A stretch of DNA of 64,000 bases from NCBI GenBank assembly GCA_902476355.1, contig CABSCS010000004.1, positions 37,893-101,892 on the forward strand, written 5' to 3'. The notes under the pieces were generated by a model. It was not told where the DNA came from, made no database searches, and worked only from the letters and a program-made list of their open reading frames with translations. The stretch is from UMGS2069 sp900557585. Lineage in GTDB: Bacteria; Bacillota; Clostridia; Christensenellales; UBA1242. Each line of letters opens with the position of its first letter. Within the stretch, counting starts at the first letter, position 1. Made by a program: the position numbers and the translations under genes. Positions 9,389 to 17,163 of this stretch are shown here, piece after piece.

Positions 9389-10036
9389 TTATTTATTTTC
9401 TAATCTATCTCTTAATTCTGTTAAAACTTCACCATTGTACGAAAAATGCAGAGGTCCTTGAACTCGTGATGGTCTGCCAAGTAATTGTTGTGCTAGATTA
9501 CTTAGATGATATTCTTTTCCTTCATATTCAACAAGTCTATCGTCATTAAGAACTTTAACCTTAATTGTAGGATCGTGAATATATTCTAAGAATTCTCCAG
9601 GTTTAATTCCAAGATTTTTGAATGTAAATTTTGGACGTCTTATGGAATTTGCAAGTTCATCTTCAGTTTTATCTTTACTGCTGATTTCGTAAAGAGTCAA
9701 TCTGTCTGTAGTATCAGTTAGCTCTGCAATGAGTTCTAATGCGTGGTAAGCCTTGTCTGGTTGCATCGCATAAAACTCTTTAACTCTCTTTTTGCCATTT
9801 AATTCATCGACAGCTCTTAAGTTGGCGTCGAACATATCAAGTAGTGAGTGCAACTTTTTATCTGCTAATCTATTTGGAACTTCATAAGTGGCGTAAAGTC
9901 TGAATGCAAATGGTGTGCATTCAGTTCTATTTAATTGGTTTAATCTTTTTTCTACATCATCTGCATAGCCAATTTTCACATATTCTGGAAAAGATGGGTT
10001 TGTTAAAATATAAATATATCCTGCAGTTTCTTCCAT
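9389..10036 (-). CDS. GIY-YIG (T5orf172-type) nuclease-like protein, first gene of the RM operon
   Basis: The N-terminus GYIYILTNPSFPEYVKIGYA shows the GIY-YIG-like pair YIYIL and VKIGYA. It is followed by RLNQLNRT and a LADKKLHSLLD helix, typical of the T5orf172/MUG113 subfamily. The C-terminal 80 residues form a separate module (LGIKPGEFL, NDDRLVEYEGKEYHLS, VQGPLHFSYNGE) that I have seen attached to nucleases of restriction loci. I chose ATG 10036 (215 aa) because GGAGG lies 5 nt before it; the TTG at 10048 would place that site inside the coding region. The product may nick DNA or bind modified DNA; this is inferred from family only. Confidence 0.85.
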   Translation of the reverse strand: MEETAGYIYILTNPSFPEYVKIGYADDVEKRLNQLNRTECTPFAFRLYATYEVPNRLADKKLHSLLDMFDANLRAVDELNGKKRVKEFYAMQPDKAYHALELIAELTDTTDRLTLYEISSKDKTEDELANSIRRPKFTFKNLGIKPGEFLEYIHDPTIKVKVLNDDRLVEYEGKEYHLSNLAQQLLGRPSRVQGPLHFSYNGEVLTELRDRLENK

Positions 10037-10405
10037 AAAAACCTCCAATCTACGACAATTATAACATAAAATCTCTTTATTTGTATTGTTTTTATAATAA
10101 ATAATTAAAAAATATATTGTAAGGAATGAGGGAATGACTGGAATTAGCGATTTTTCTCGCGTACGCGCGCGAACACCCCCCTCCCATGAAATTTAAACTG
10201 AGGGGGTGGGTGTCTAATTTAATAAAAACTGTGTTTTTTGTCTCATTCCACTCATTCTCTCATTACCTAACTGGCAATTTTTTGCTTATTTGCTCCAGTT
10301 AATTGAGTTTTATGCAACTATCTGGAGAGAATCGTATGTTATTTGTCAAATGACTTGCAAAAGAAATTTATTTACGGTAAAACACAAACACCTTGGAGGT
10401 GGGTT
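10037..10405. promoter_or_regulatory. Divergent intergenic region with inverted GAATGA motifs and a G/C-rich dyad
   Basis: This is the divergent promoter region between the RM operon and the small plus-strand genes. GGAATGA-type motifs occur twice at 10121-10137. They occur three times in the opposite orientation at 10241-10266. Between them lies an imperfect hairpin of C-rich (ACACCCCCCTC-like, from 10173) and G-rich (GAGGGGGTGGGTGT, to 10213) arms, next to an alternating CGCG stretch at 10158-10171. No gene is seen. An operator for autoregulation of the RM operon is the simplest reading. Confidence 0.5.
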
Positions 10406-10639
10406 ATGAAAAAGATTGTTGAACTTGTAAATATGAGTTTCAAAAATTCGCAAGAGTATTTTAAGCAAAGTATTGAAATTCAACACATTAAATCTAAGTT
10501 CATTAAAACATTGTCAGCAGAGCAAAAGCATTTGTTTGATGAATTGTTAGCAAGTATGTATAAGCTTCATAACCTGGATATTGAAGAAAACATAATTCAT
10601 ACCTACAATATTTGCAAAGAGGTTTTTAAACTTAGATAG
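10406..10639 (+). CDS. Small hypothetical protein, first of an island trio
   Basis: The ATG at 10406 follows GGAGGTGGGTT and gives 77 residues. The protein is helical and charged with no membrane segment. The motifs LSAEQKHLFDELL in the middle and HTYNICKEVFKLR at the end recur in related form in the third gene of the trio (ITYNICKKLFQPQ), so the two are probably paralogues. No function is known to me. The 10636-10668 gap downstream holds a TAGACC / GGTCTA dyad. Confidence 0.7.
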   Translation: MKKIVELVNMSFKNSQEYFKQSIEIQHIKSKFIKTLSAEQKHLFDELLASMYKLHNLDIEENIIHTYNICKEVFKLR

Positions 10640-10690
10640 ACCTAAACCTTAGGAGGCTTGTGGTCTATCCATTTTATTCTAGGAGATGTT

Positions 10691-11092
10691 ATGAAAGCAA
10701 GATTTGTTTGCAAAATGCCTGATGCGAGACTTGTGCGCAATGCTATCGATCGCAAAGAAGGACAAATTCACGAGTATGTAGTTGAAAGGACTATTTATCT
10801 TTCAAAGGAAAAGTTTATACACTTTAGAAGTCATTTGCTAGATGACAATGATGAACTCATTAATTACAGAAATGATATGTTTGTTGATGAAAATAAAGTA
10901 TGGCACGTCTTGATGTTTTGCTCAATGATTTCAGATATTATGCTCCTGGTATACATCGATAGTGAAGATTATACCAAATATGTTTCTATAATTTCAAATG
11001 GAGGTGAAAAAATTGAACCACGTTTTACAATTAGTAAGAGATACACTAGAAAACGAGAAAATCAGTGCAGAAGAACAACTGCAATTAAATAA
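10691..11092 (+). CDS. Hypothetical protein, possibly DUF6329-like
   Basis: The ATG at 10691 is preceded by AGGAG and gives 133 residues. The body has alternating beta-type segments (KARFVCKM, EYVVERTIYLS, VWHVLMFCS, IMLLVYIDSEDYTKYVSII) and ends in a basic tail. The last ~80 bp overlap the start of the next gene, which suggests coupled translation. Similarity to the DUF6329 family is my recollection and unverified. No catalytic residues are apparent. It lies between two paralogous small helical genes in the restriction island. Confidence 0.65.
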   Translation: MKARFVCKMPDARLVRNAIDRKEGQIHEYVVERTIYLSKEKFIHFRSHLLDDNDELINYRNDMFVDENKVWHVLMFCSMISDIMLLVYIDSEDYTKYVSIISNGGEKIEPRFTISKRYTRKRENQCRRTTAIK

Positions 11093-11255
11093 AATATGCG
11101 AACTTGAAGACAAATTCGTGAAAGATTTTTCAAAAGAAAAATGGCGAGAATATTTTGATTTAGACATAGAAAAAGGTCAACTTGTAAACCTACAAATTGA
11201 CCATGTTGTTGAGATTACATATAACATTTGTAAAAAGTTATTTCAGCCCCAATAA
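11013..11255 (+). CDS. Small hypothetical protein, paralogue of the 10406 gene
   Basis: A GGAGGTG at 11000-11006 is placed to serve the TTG at 11013, giving 80 residues, close to the 77 of its paralogue. An in-frame ATG at 10998 would put the ribosome site inside the gene. The protein is acidic and helical (ISAEEQLQLNKICELEDKF), and ends DHVVEITYNICKKLFQPQ. That ending matches the pattern I-x-x-T/H-Y-N-I-C-K-x-x-F of the first gene. It runs convergently into the HEPN gene, with only 7 bp between the stops. Confidence 0.65.
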   Translation: MNHVLQLVRDTLENEKISAEEQLQLNKICELEDKFVKDFSKEKWREYFDLDIEKGQLVNLQIDHVVEITYNICKKLFQPQ

Positions 11256-11262
11256 AATTTGG

Positions 11263-11853
11263 TTATTTTTCTTGTTTGGATCTTATATTACTTACTAACT
11301 TAGGGAAATCATCTATTAATGGCATTTGTGGCGGAGGATCTTCGTTTTCTAATTCAAAAATCTTACAAAGCATATTGTATGCAGTATCTAGCCATTTATC
11401 TATTTCATCTAAATCAGATCTCTCAATAGATGGCACTTCTTCGCCATCTTCTTTAAATGCTTTTTTATCTAAATGAGCTAACATCATATCTCTTGTTGGT
11501 CTTAATTTCTCTACAAAGGAATTTATTAATTCTAATTGTTGTTTTGCATTAAGGATAAATTTATGCAATGTGCTATTTTTCTTTTTTTGCTGTTCACATT
11601 GATTTAATAGCTTAGGTAAACTTGCAGAACTAGAATGATCAAATATTTTCAAAAACCCCACGATAACTTTATATTCAAAAGAACTTATTACTTCACTGAA
11701 AAAACTAGGGCTTATATTCATAATATCAATGTTTTCTTTTGCTGAATCAATGAAATTTTTGTATTGGAAATTCGCGCGTTTTATTGATTCTACCTCGTAT
11801 GCTATTAAAGAAACAAGTTTTAAGTATTCATCTAAATTATCCCACTCTGTCAT
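11263..11853 (-). CDS. HEPN-domain protein resembling AbiU2
   Basis: The 196-aa protein is all-helical and resembles the HEPN_AbiU2 group. It has a FEYKVIVGFLKIFD helix, a SSSASLPKLL segment, and RPTRDMMLAHLDKK near residue 118. The last provides Arg-x5-His, the R-x4-6-H motif of HEPN ribonucleases. HEPN proteins with this motif cleave RNA in abortive infection or toxin systems. No obvious antitoxin is adjacent, unless one of the convergent small genes has that role. GGAG precedes ATG 11853. It sits at the island's right edge. Confidence 0.7.
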   Translation of the reverse strand: MTEWDNLDEYLKLVSLIAYEVESIKRANFQYKNFIDSAKENIDIMNISPSFFSEVISSFEYKVIVGFLKIFDHSSSASLPKLLNQCEQQKKKNSTLHKFILNAKQQLELINSFVEKLRPTRDMMLAHLDKKAFKEDGEEVPSIERSDLDEIDKWLDTAYNMLCKIFELENEDPPPQMPLIDDFPKLVSNIRSKQEK

Positions 11854-12083
11854 TACGTTACTCCTTTATACTAACTTCATTATATCATAAAAATGTTGAA
11901 AATTCACCCAAACCATAAAATTTTGAAAAAGTACACCATTTGTGCACCGTAGATTTCAAAGGTTTTGTGTTTAGAAGGCAAAAGTTAGACAAATTAGTGA
12001 GAATAATACACAATTTTAAGTATATTTTTCAAAATAATTGCGATTTTTGATATTAAATAGATTAAAATTATAATTTTCTATTG
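11854..12083. other. AT-rich island end without a gene
   Basis: I see no gene, RNA or strong repeat between the HEPN gene start and the tRNA 3' fragment. The last 50 bp are nearly pure A/T. Confidence 0.6.
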
Positions 12084-12127
12084 CTCCTAAGTTTCAGTTC
12101 CGTGTTCGACTCACGGCGGAGTCACCA
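12084..12127 (+). mobile_element. 3' half of a tRNA-Arg(CCU) gene: likely attR of the island
   Basis: The sequence folds as the 3' half of a tRNA. It contains an anticodon loop CTCCTAA (12084-12090), the 3' anticodon stem GTTTC, a 4-nt variable loop, a T-arm CCGTG-TTCGACT-CACGG (12100-12116), the acceptor 3' strand CGGAGTC, discriminator A, and encoded CCA. The 5' half is missing: bases before the loop do not pair with GTTTC. Tyrosine integrases commonly recombine in the anticodon loop and leave a displaced 3' end at the far side of the element. The intact gene should lie left of the window. Confidence 0.8.
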
Positions 12128-12136
12128 AAAAAAAAT

Positions 12137-12156
12137 GACGACACAACTTTGTCGTC
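12137..12156 (+). terminator. Terminator of the original tRNA-Arg gene
   Basis: Stem GACGACA / TGTCGTC with a 6-nt loop, followed by nine T. It lies 9 nt after the CCA of the tRNA fragment, the same arrangement as the other tRNA genes in this window. Confidence 0.85.
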
Positions 12157-12207
12157 TTTTTTTTTGAAAATTGATTAAAGTTACGAATTTGATGTCTTTT
12201 TATGATA

Positions 12208-12552
12208 TGTGCAACATGCACAAATTTTGTGTAATTTGTACATATAGTTTTATTTGATAAATGAATGGGTATTTTATCATTTATATATGCAAATTTAAAA
12301 CATCTGATTATGCACTATCTTTATTTTACGCAGAATAGATATATTGTAGGGAAGAGTAAAATATGTACAAAATGTACATATGAATTTTTGAGTAAAATAG
12401 TGATCATATATGTGCAATTTGTACATATTATAATTGGCGAAAAGACAAATAACAGAATGTTTGATTTTATGAATGTTTTTGTGCAATTTATACATAACGA
12501 TTTTAAGTGAAAATAAAAGTTGACGATGTGTGCTTTTTGTGCATGTTGTACA
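12208..12552. promoter_or_regulatory. Array of seven 15-bp palindromic operators, TGTRYA-N3-TRYACA
   Basis: Seven sites of the form six bases, three spacer bases, six inverted bases occur at 12208, 12228, 12364, 12411, 12480, 12529 and 12538 (the last two overlap by six bases). Examples are TGTGCAACATGCACA, TGTACAAAATGTACA and TGTGCAATTTGTACA. Most are followed by TA, extending the arm. The first two start 20 bp apart. They lie in AT-rich DNA upstream of the 12713 gene. The architecture is that of a dimeric repressor or a partition/organising protein. I cannot name the regulator. Confidence 0.75.
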
Positions 12553-12712
12553 TAATGTTTTTAATTAAAATGTTAAAATTTTGATAGAAACGCTAATGTC
12601 TTTTTTTATTTGGAAGTTTGTGGAAAGTGTATAAATGTTTTTTTAGCGTGTGTATTCCTTTGATTTTGCAAACGCAGTTTTGATAAAGTTGAGATATGGG
12701 GAGAGGGAGAAT

Positions 12713-12961
12713 ATGATGTTTGGAGAAGAGGTTGCAGTTGATTTTTTTGAAGAAAATATTAAAGGTAAAAGATCGAAGGAAATTGAAAAAAGTGAATATA
12801 TCTATTTTGGTGGACTTATTAAAGAAGATCCAAATCTATTGATATTGGAAAAATATTTGTCAGAAAATGGATACAAACTTATAAGAATAAGCGCACCAGA
12901 AGAAAAGGAAATGTTCAGATTTAAACTTGAAAAGGTAAGAAACAATTTGGCAAAAAAATAA
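12713..12961 (+). CDS. Small hypothetical protein downstream of the operator array
   Basis: The ATG at 12713 follows GAGAGGGAGAAT and gives 82 residues, MMFGEEVAVDFF onward. The protein is mixed charge and soluble, with a central SEYIYFGGLI segment, a LEKYLSENGYKLIRIS stretch and a basic C-terminus. No family is recognised. A GTG at 12650 would extend it, but no ribosome site supports that. The seven-site operator array upstream suggests the gene is tightly controlled, or that the array serves another purpose and the gene is incidental. Confidence 0.6.
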   Translation: MMFGEEVAVDFFEENIKGKRSKEIEKSEYIYFGGLIKEDPNLLILEKYLSENGYKLIRISAPEEKEMFRFKLEKVRNNLAKK

Positions 12962-13145
12962 CAAAATTGCAGAAATTCGCAATGAAAATAATAAAACCTA
13001 TAAAATTTTGTATATTTTTTTATCTAAGTTGTGAAAATTTATATACAAACTTAAATATTTTATGTTAGTATATAACTGAACAGTTGCAAAGACACTCAAA
13101 ATTTTACTCCACTTATGCAACTAAAAAAACAAAAAGGAGAATATT

Positions 13146-14195
13146 ATGACAAAAAGAAAATCAATTTGGACATTTGTTTTGTCCTTTTGCTGTATTCTTT
13201 CTGCAATGTTTGTCTTGTCCGCTTGCGGTGGACATAAACATTCTTTTGCAAGTGAATGGTCTCATGATAACGAATACCACTGGCATGAATGCACTGACAA
13301 GGACTGCACAGAAAAAAGCGAATACAAAAAACATGATTATTCAAACGACACCGACCCAACTTGTGACACTTGTGGCTTTGAAAGAACTTTTGCTGAAAAC
13401 AATATTGTATGTGAAAATAAAATTTCAAAAACATACAATGGTAAAAGACAAGCGCTAATTAAAAATGTTGACTTTACTACCACATATGGAACCGCTTCGG
13501 TCTCATACAAATTGAAAGATACAGAAAATGAATTTACGGCGGATGTCCCAAAGGATGCTGGCATCTATCTTGTAAAAATTCTTGTTCCAGCAACTTCGAC
13601 ATATAAATCCGTTTCTAAAATTGTTGAATATACTATTGAAAAATTAGATTTGAATGAGGTTTTGAAAGATATCAATCCTTATTATAATGGAACAAACACA
13701 TTTCAAGATTATATTTTTAAAGGAGAAAATAACAGTTTAACTAGTGATAGTATTCAAGTAGAAATTACATTTGCAGACAAAAACGTTGGAACTCAATCTT
13801 CTAGTGCTAGAATTTTTACAAATAAAAGTGATAAATCAGTTTTGGATAATTATAAATTTGATGAAAGCACTTTCAAGATTGTTAGAACAAAAAAAACAAT
13901 CATTCTTGACAGCACAAAGAACAGAAAATTAAAAATCAATGACTTAAACGATGGGTTTAGTTTAATAAATCTTGATGCATATAATTTCGGAATTATAGAA
14001 GGAGAAACAGTTTCTCTTCAAATTGAAAAAACATTTGATTGGCCAACAGATTCCGTAATTAAACTTGTTCTTGATGAAAAAGATTATGTAAATGGCGAAA
14101 ATGAAATTGTAAAACTTTCAGGTGCCGATGCTGGCAATTATAATCTTTATATCTATACAGAATATCCAGCAAGTGCAACTTATACAAAAAACTAA
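13146..14195 (+). CDS. Lipoprotein with a His/Cys-rich N-terminal module
   Basis: The 349-aa product starts with a type II signal peptide whose lipobox LSAC places the lipidated Cys at residue 27. Residues 30-80 carry the module H-K-H-x5-W-x4-E-Y-H-W-H-E-C, then a CDTCG turn. That pattern is common in surface proteins of gut clostridia and may bind metal. The following region (ENKISKTYNGKRQAL, then beta-rich segments) looks like bacterial Ig/MBG-type repeats. AAAGGAG lies before the ATG. A 7-bp dyad AGTTGCA / TGCAACT (13082-13088, 13116-13122) is in the leader. Ligand unknown. Confidence 0.85.
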   Translation: MTKRKSIWTFVLSFCCILSAMFVLSACGGHKHSFASEWSHDNEYHWHECTDKDCTEKSEYKKHDYSNDTDPTCDTCGFERTFAENNIVCENKISKTYNGKRQALIKNVDFTTTYGTASVSYKLKDTENEFTADVPKDAGIYLVKILVPATSTYKSVSKIVEYTIEKLDLNEVLKDINPYYNGTNTFQDYIFKGENNSLTSDSIQVEITFADKNVGTQSSSARIFTNKSDKSVLDNYKFDESTFKIVRTKKTIILDSTKNRKLKINDLNDGFSLINLDAYNFGIIEGETVSLQIEKTFDWPTDSVIKLVLDEKDYVNGENEIVKLSGADAGNYNLYIYTEYPASATYTKN

Positions 14196-14225
14196 AATAA
14201 AAATTTATAAATTGGGAGAATCATT

Positions 14226-15740
14226 ATGTTAAAGAAAAAATTTTGCAAATTGGCGATTTTTATATTATTTGCTATTATACCAACGTTTCTGTTATTGTCA
14301 GCATGTGGGAAAAAGGCTCCAAAATATTACTATTTCACAGTTGATGCTCTTCCATCACATGTTTCAGAAGTGACAGTTCAAAATACAACTGGTGGCTATG
14401 GTTCAGATAGTAAAGGAAAATTTTTGACAGATGGCGACAGCGCTGAAATTAGATTTTTTATTGAAGAAGGATACAACCTTGGAACTTTGAAAGTTTTAAG
14501 CAATGGTGAAGAGCTCACTATTACAGAAGAAGAAGGCGAATATGCCTATAAAGCAACTTTCAAACCTACCAAAGATTTTACAATCACATTTGCTGGGGCT
14601 GTTGCACCAAAAGTTTCAAACATTCGTCTTGCAGTTGGAGATATGTCGTATCCAAGCTATCATGACAGAATCATGGTTGAAATTGACAGATATGATTTAT
14701 TTGGACTTGAAAAAGGAAAGATGAGTTTTGCAGAATTTAAAAATATTGGAAGTTCATTTGCTCAAATAAACTATGATACACCAATTACAGTTTCAATTTA
14801 TACAGTTGGTGCATACGATTTTGCAATTCAAAAACAAAATAGTGTTCGCATTCATAATGCTGACGGCAATACTGGAATTGGCTATAAAGAGCAGGTTGAA
14901 AAGATTATTGATGAAGAAAACCAAAAATACGGTTATAAACACACAATCAGATTTTCACAAAATAACACAATTACAATTCATGACGAAGTTAAAGAAGAAT
15001 ATATGGTTGATTTTGTTCATGACTGGGATAAGGTTTCAATGAATAAAGATTTATTCACTCTTTCAGTGAATGGCGAAACTCGTGCCGAAGCTTCAGGAGA
15101 TGAATATATTCAAGGTGTTATCAAGTTCTCAGATTTCACAGGAACAAATCTTCCAAAACTTAAAATTGTTTTCCTAAAATATGCAGATGAAAATTATAAA
15201 AACTTTTATGATAAATTAACTTTTGATCTTGCTGGAACACAGGCACAAAGAAGTGCAGATGGCTCATATGTTGAGATTGAATTTGATAAATATTATAATT
15301 ATAACTTTGAACACGAATGTTATATTGTTTCAACAAACGCGCTTGAACTTTTGAAAACAATGGATAGAGTTACAGAAAAAAATTATCGAATTGTTGAGAA
15401 AATTGAAATGAATGGAGTTGAAAATTCTTCACAACATGGCTTTATTGATACTGCCAAGTTGATTCAAGACAAGTGTGTTGGAAGAGCAAACGGCGGAAAC
15501 GTGTATTTCTTAAAAAATGAATATTTAACTTTCACAATTGATTTTTATAGTGAAGTTGATTATGAATTTGTTCGCTTTGGAGAAGTTGTTGTAAAAGTTG
15601 GCAGCACTTCGAACTCAGATGTTGTTGTAACAAAAGAACAATATGAATTTGATGGTGAAACAAAAGCAAGCAGATTTACAATCAAAGTGAGAGCAACTGT
15701 TCCAACTGAAAGGATAGAATTCTTCACAAATAATCCTTAA
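14226..15740 (+). CDS. Large lipoprotein of unknown function
   Basis: The 504-aa product has a signal peptide ending in lipobox LSAC with the Cys near residue 27. The mature part is beta-rich and of mixed charge with many short aromatic strands (for example FTITFAGAVAPKVSNIRLAV). It lacks recognisable catalytic motifs. GGGAG precedes the ATG, and the gene follows the previous lipoprotein gene by 30 bp, so the two are probably co-transcribed. It is likely exported and anchored to the outer face of the membrane; the function is not recognised. Confidence 0.8.
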   Translation: MLKKKFCKLAIFILFAIIPTFLLLSACGKKAPKYYYFTVDALPSHVSEVTVQNTTGGYGSDSKGKFLTDGDSAEIRFFIEEGYNLGTLKVLSNGEELTITEEEGEYAYKATFKPTKDFTITFAGAVAPKVSNIRLAVGDMSYPSYHDRIMVEIDRYDLFGLEKGKMSFAEFKNIGSSFAQINYDTPITVSIYTVGAYDFAIQKQNSVRIHNADGNTGIGYKEQVEKIIDEENQKYGYKHTIRFSQNNTITIHDEVKEEYMVDFVHDWDKVSMNKDLFTLSVNGETRAEASGDEYIQGVIKFSDFTGTNLPKLKIVFLKYADENYKNFYDKLTFDLAGTQAQRSADGSYVEIEFDKYYNYNFEHECYIVSTNALELLKTMDRVTEKNYRIVEKIEMNGVENSSQHGFIDTAKLIQDKCVGRANGGNVYFLKNEYLTFTIDFYSEVDYEFVRFGEVVVKVGSTSNSDVVVTKEQYEFDGETKASRFTIKVRATVPTERIEFFTNNP

Positions 15741-15850
15741 TATTATTACATCTTCATTTAATAAGTTTTTAAACTTTAAAATAAACAATAAAAAGGAAAA
15801 AATAAATATATAAAACTGAACTAATAGGCTATACACCCGAAGCAAAGAAG

Positions 15851-15958
15851 ATGGCAAAGAAAATTGAAGACAAGTGTAACGAAATGGAAAAAGCAGGATA
15901 TGTTTTAATTTCCACAACAATCACGCTTGGAGCAAAAGCTATTTTGATTTTTAAATAA
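15851..15958 (+). pseudogene. Fragment of a small DUF4177-like protein
   Basis: An open stretch reads GYTPEAKKMAKKIEDKCNEM and continues EKAGYVLISTTITLGAKAIL to a stop at 15958. It looks like the C-terminal part of a small protein family in which KCNEMEKxGY is followed by a beta strand. An AAGGAAAA motif lies upstream at 15793, but no ATG, GTG or TTG sits at the expected place. Only the internal ATG 15851 (35 aa) is available. I treat it as a relic, or a gene whose start codon was lost. Confidence 0.45.
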
Positions 15959-16003
15959 TAAAAATCATAGATTGACGAATTGAGGTTATATAAAAGAGAA
16001 AAT

Positions 16004-16642
16004 ATGAAAACAAAAAACAAAATTTTTAGTTTAATAATGACAGTATTGCTAATTATTCCAGCAATGTTTTTCTTGACCGCTTGTGGCGATAATGGAAATA
16101 GTGGCCCAGGTGGAAATAGTGGCTCACACGATAGTTCTAAATGGTTTACCGAAGCCGAGTTGTCGGCAGTTGGATTATCTAATTTAACAGCGCCAACTGG
16201 TCTTAATGGAGAGATTTCTTCTAGTGATGCTTGGTTTAATGATGGTTACTCATTTTCGCAACCTTGTGATAGTGTAGACTTATTACAACAAAATGCAGAA
16301 ATCTATTTAAACTATTTTAAAACTAATTATAATGGATATTTTGGACATATCTCTGGCAATTATGGTGTAAAATATGGCGAAAATGAAACATGGTATATCT
16401 TGGAACAAAGCAACTCATTAGGCGATTATTTTGGTAATAATCCAAGTAAACTTTATAGATTTTATTATGTTACAAACCACGAAACAGACAAAGAAGGATA
16501 TTTTGTTAAAAACTCGGTTTATACTTTTGAAATTAGATATGAATTTAGCACTTCGACAAATCAATATTTGTTCAAACTTTTCATAGAAAAAGCAGATACA
16601 TCAACTAATGGGGTATTTTCATATTACTATAAAATGAAATAA
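16004..16642 (+). CDS. Lipoprotein of unknown function
   Basis: The ATG at 16004 gives 212 residues. The signal peptide ends in lipobox LTAC (Cys near residue 27), followed by a Gly/Asn/Ser-rich linker and a compact domain with many aromatic residues (AWFNDGYSF, YLNYFKTNYNGYFGHISGNYG, in two runs). No catalytic motif is recognised. A weak AGAG element precedes the start. It is the third lipoprotein gene in a row and is followed by a strong terminator, so the 13.1-16.6 kb block may act as one surface-protein cluster. Confidence 0.8.
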   Translation: MKTKNKIFSLIMTVLLIIPAMFFLTACGDNGNSGPGGNSGSHDSSKWFTEAELSAVGLSNLTAPTGLNGEISSSDAWFNDGYSFSQPCDSVDLLQQNAEIYLNYFKTNYNGYFGHISGNYGVKYGENETWYILEQSNSLGDYFGNNPSKLYRFYYVTNHETDKEGYFVKNSVYTFEIRYEFSTSTNQYLFKLFIEKADTSTNGVFSYYYKMK

Positions 16643-16675
16643 ACTTATTAAACATGATTTTTTTCACTTATAAGG

Positions 16676-16716
16676 GGCTGTAAAGAAATTACGTAAAAAA
16701 TAATTTCTTTACAGCC
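16676..16716 (+). terminator. Strong terminator after the lipoprotein cluster
   Basis: Perfect 16-bp stem (GGCTGTAAAGAAATTA and its complement) with a 9-nt loop, followed by ATTTTTTTT. Confidence 0.9.
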
Positions 16717-16870
16717 ATTTTTTTTGCAAAAATATAAATGGCGATACAATATGGAAACATACGGTAAAATAAAGGTTTTCGCACCTTATTTCGTATTGAA
16801 TCCGCATTTTGGTGCGCCATGGGCGATTTACCCCACCAACCATAATCCATGGCGGTTGGTTTCTCAAAAA

Positions 16871-16899
16871 AAATAGCGACACGCATAGTGTCGCTATTT
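16871..16899 (-). terminator. Terminator of tRNA-Arg
   Basis: Perfect 12-bp stem AAATAGCGACAC / GTGTCGCTATTT with a 5-nt loop. It lies just downstream of the tRNA on the minus strand and is flanked by A and T tracts on both sides. Confidence 0.9.
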
Positions 16900-16901
16900 T
16901 T

Positions 16902-16978
16902 TGGTGCAACCGGAGGGATTCGAACCCCCGACCTTTCGGTTCGTAGCCGAATGCTCTATCCAGCTGAGCTACGGTTGC
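16902..16978 (-). tRNA. tRNA-Arg(ACG)
   Basis: On the minus strand this is a complete cloverleaf. It has acceptor GCAACCG / CGGTTGC, D-arm with AGCTCAGCTGGATAGAGC, anticodon arm TCGGC-TACGAAC-CGA-type with anticodon ACG, T-arm GGGGG-TTCGAAT-CCC, discriminator A, and encoded CCA. The A34 would be deaminated to inosine to read CGN codons. Confidence 0.96.
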
Positions 16979-17163
16979 ATTTTGCTGAAAGCCATTTTAG
17001 TATAGGCTTTTTCGGTGGCTTTGTCAATATTTTTAAACAAAAGTTTTTGCCGATATTCAATTTTTTGTTTTATTGCAATTTTTTGTTTTGTAAAACTTTT
17101 CAAAACTGCTATACTATTTTCATAAAAAGGCGGACTTTGCACACAATATTAAAGGAGAGAAAT

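Noticed and set aside
12265..12510. Open frames on both strands in the operator region
   Set aside because: No ribosome sites; composition follows the AT-rich palindromes; both strands are open at once, which points to chance.
13144..13434. Minus-strand frame opposite the first lipoprotein
   Set aside because: It is a shadow of the lipoprotein gene, which has a ribosome site, signal peptide and lipobox.
16818..16865. CCATGG repeats and ACCAACC / GGTTGGT dyad as a riboswitch or small RNA
   Set aside because: The arms are short, the loop is long, and no promoter or terminator frames it apart from the tRNA terminator.
16849..17163. N-terminal extension of the alpha/beta hydrolase
   Set aside because: The extension would run through the tRNA-Arg gene and its terminator; ATG 17164 has a good ribosome site and starts a typical hydrolase.
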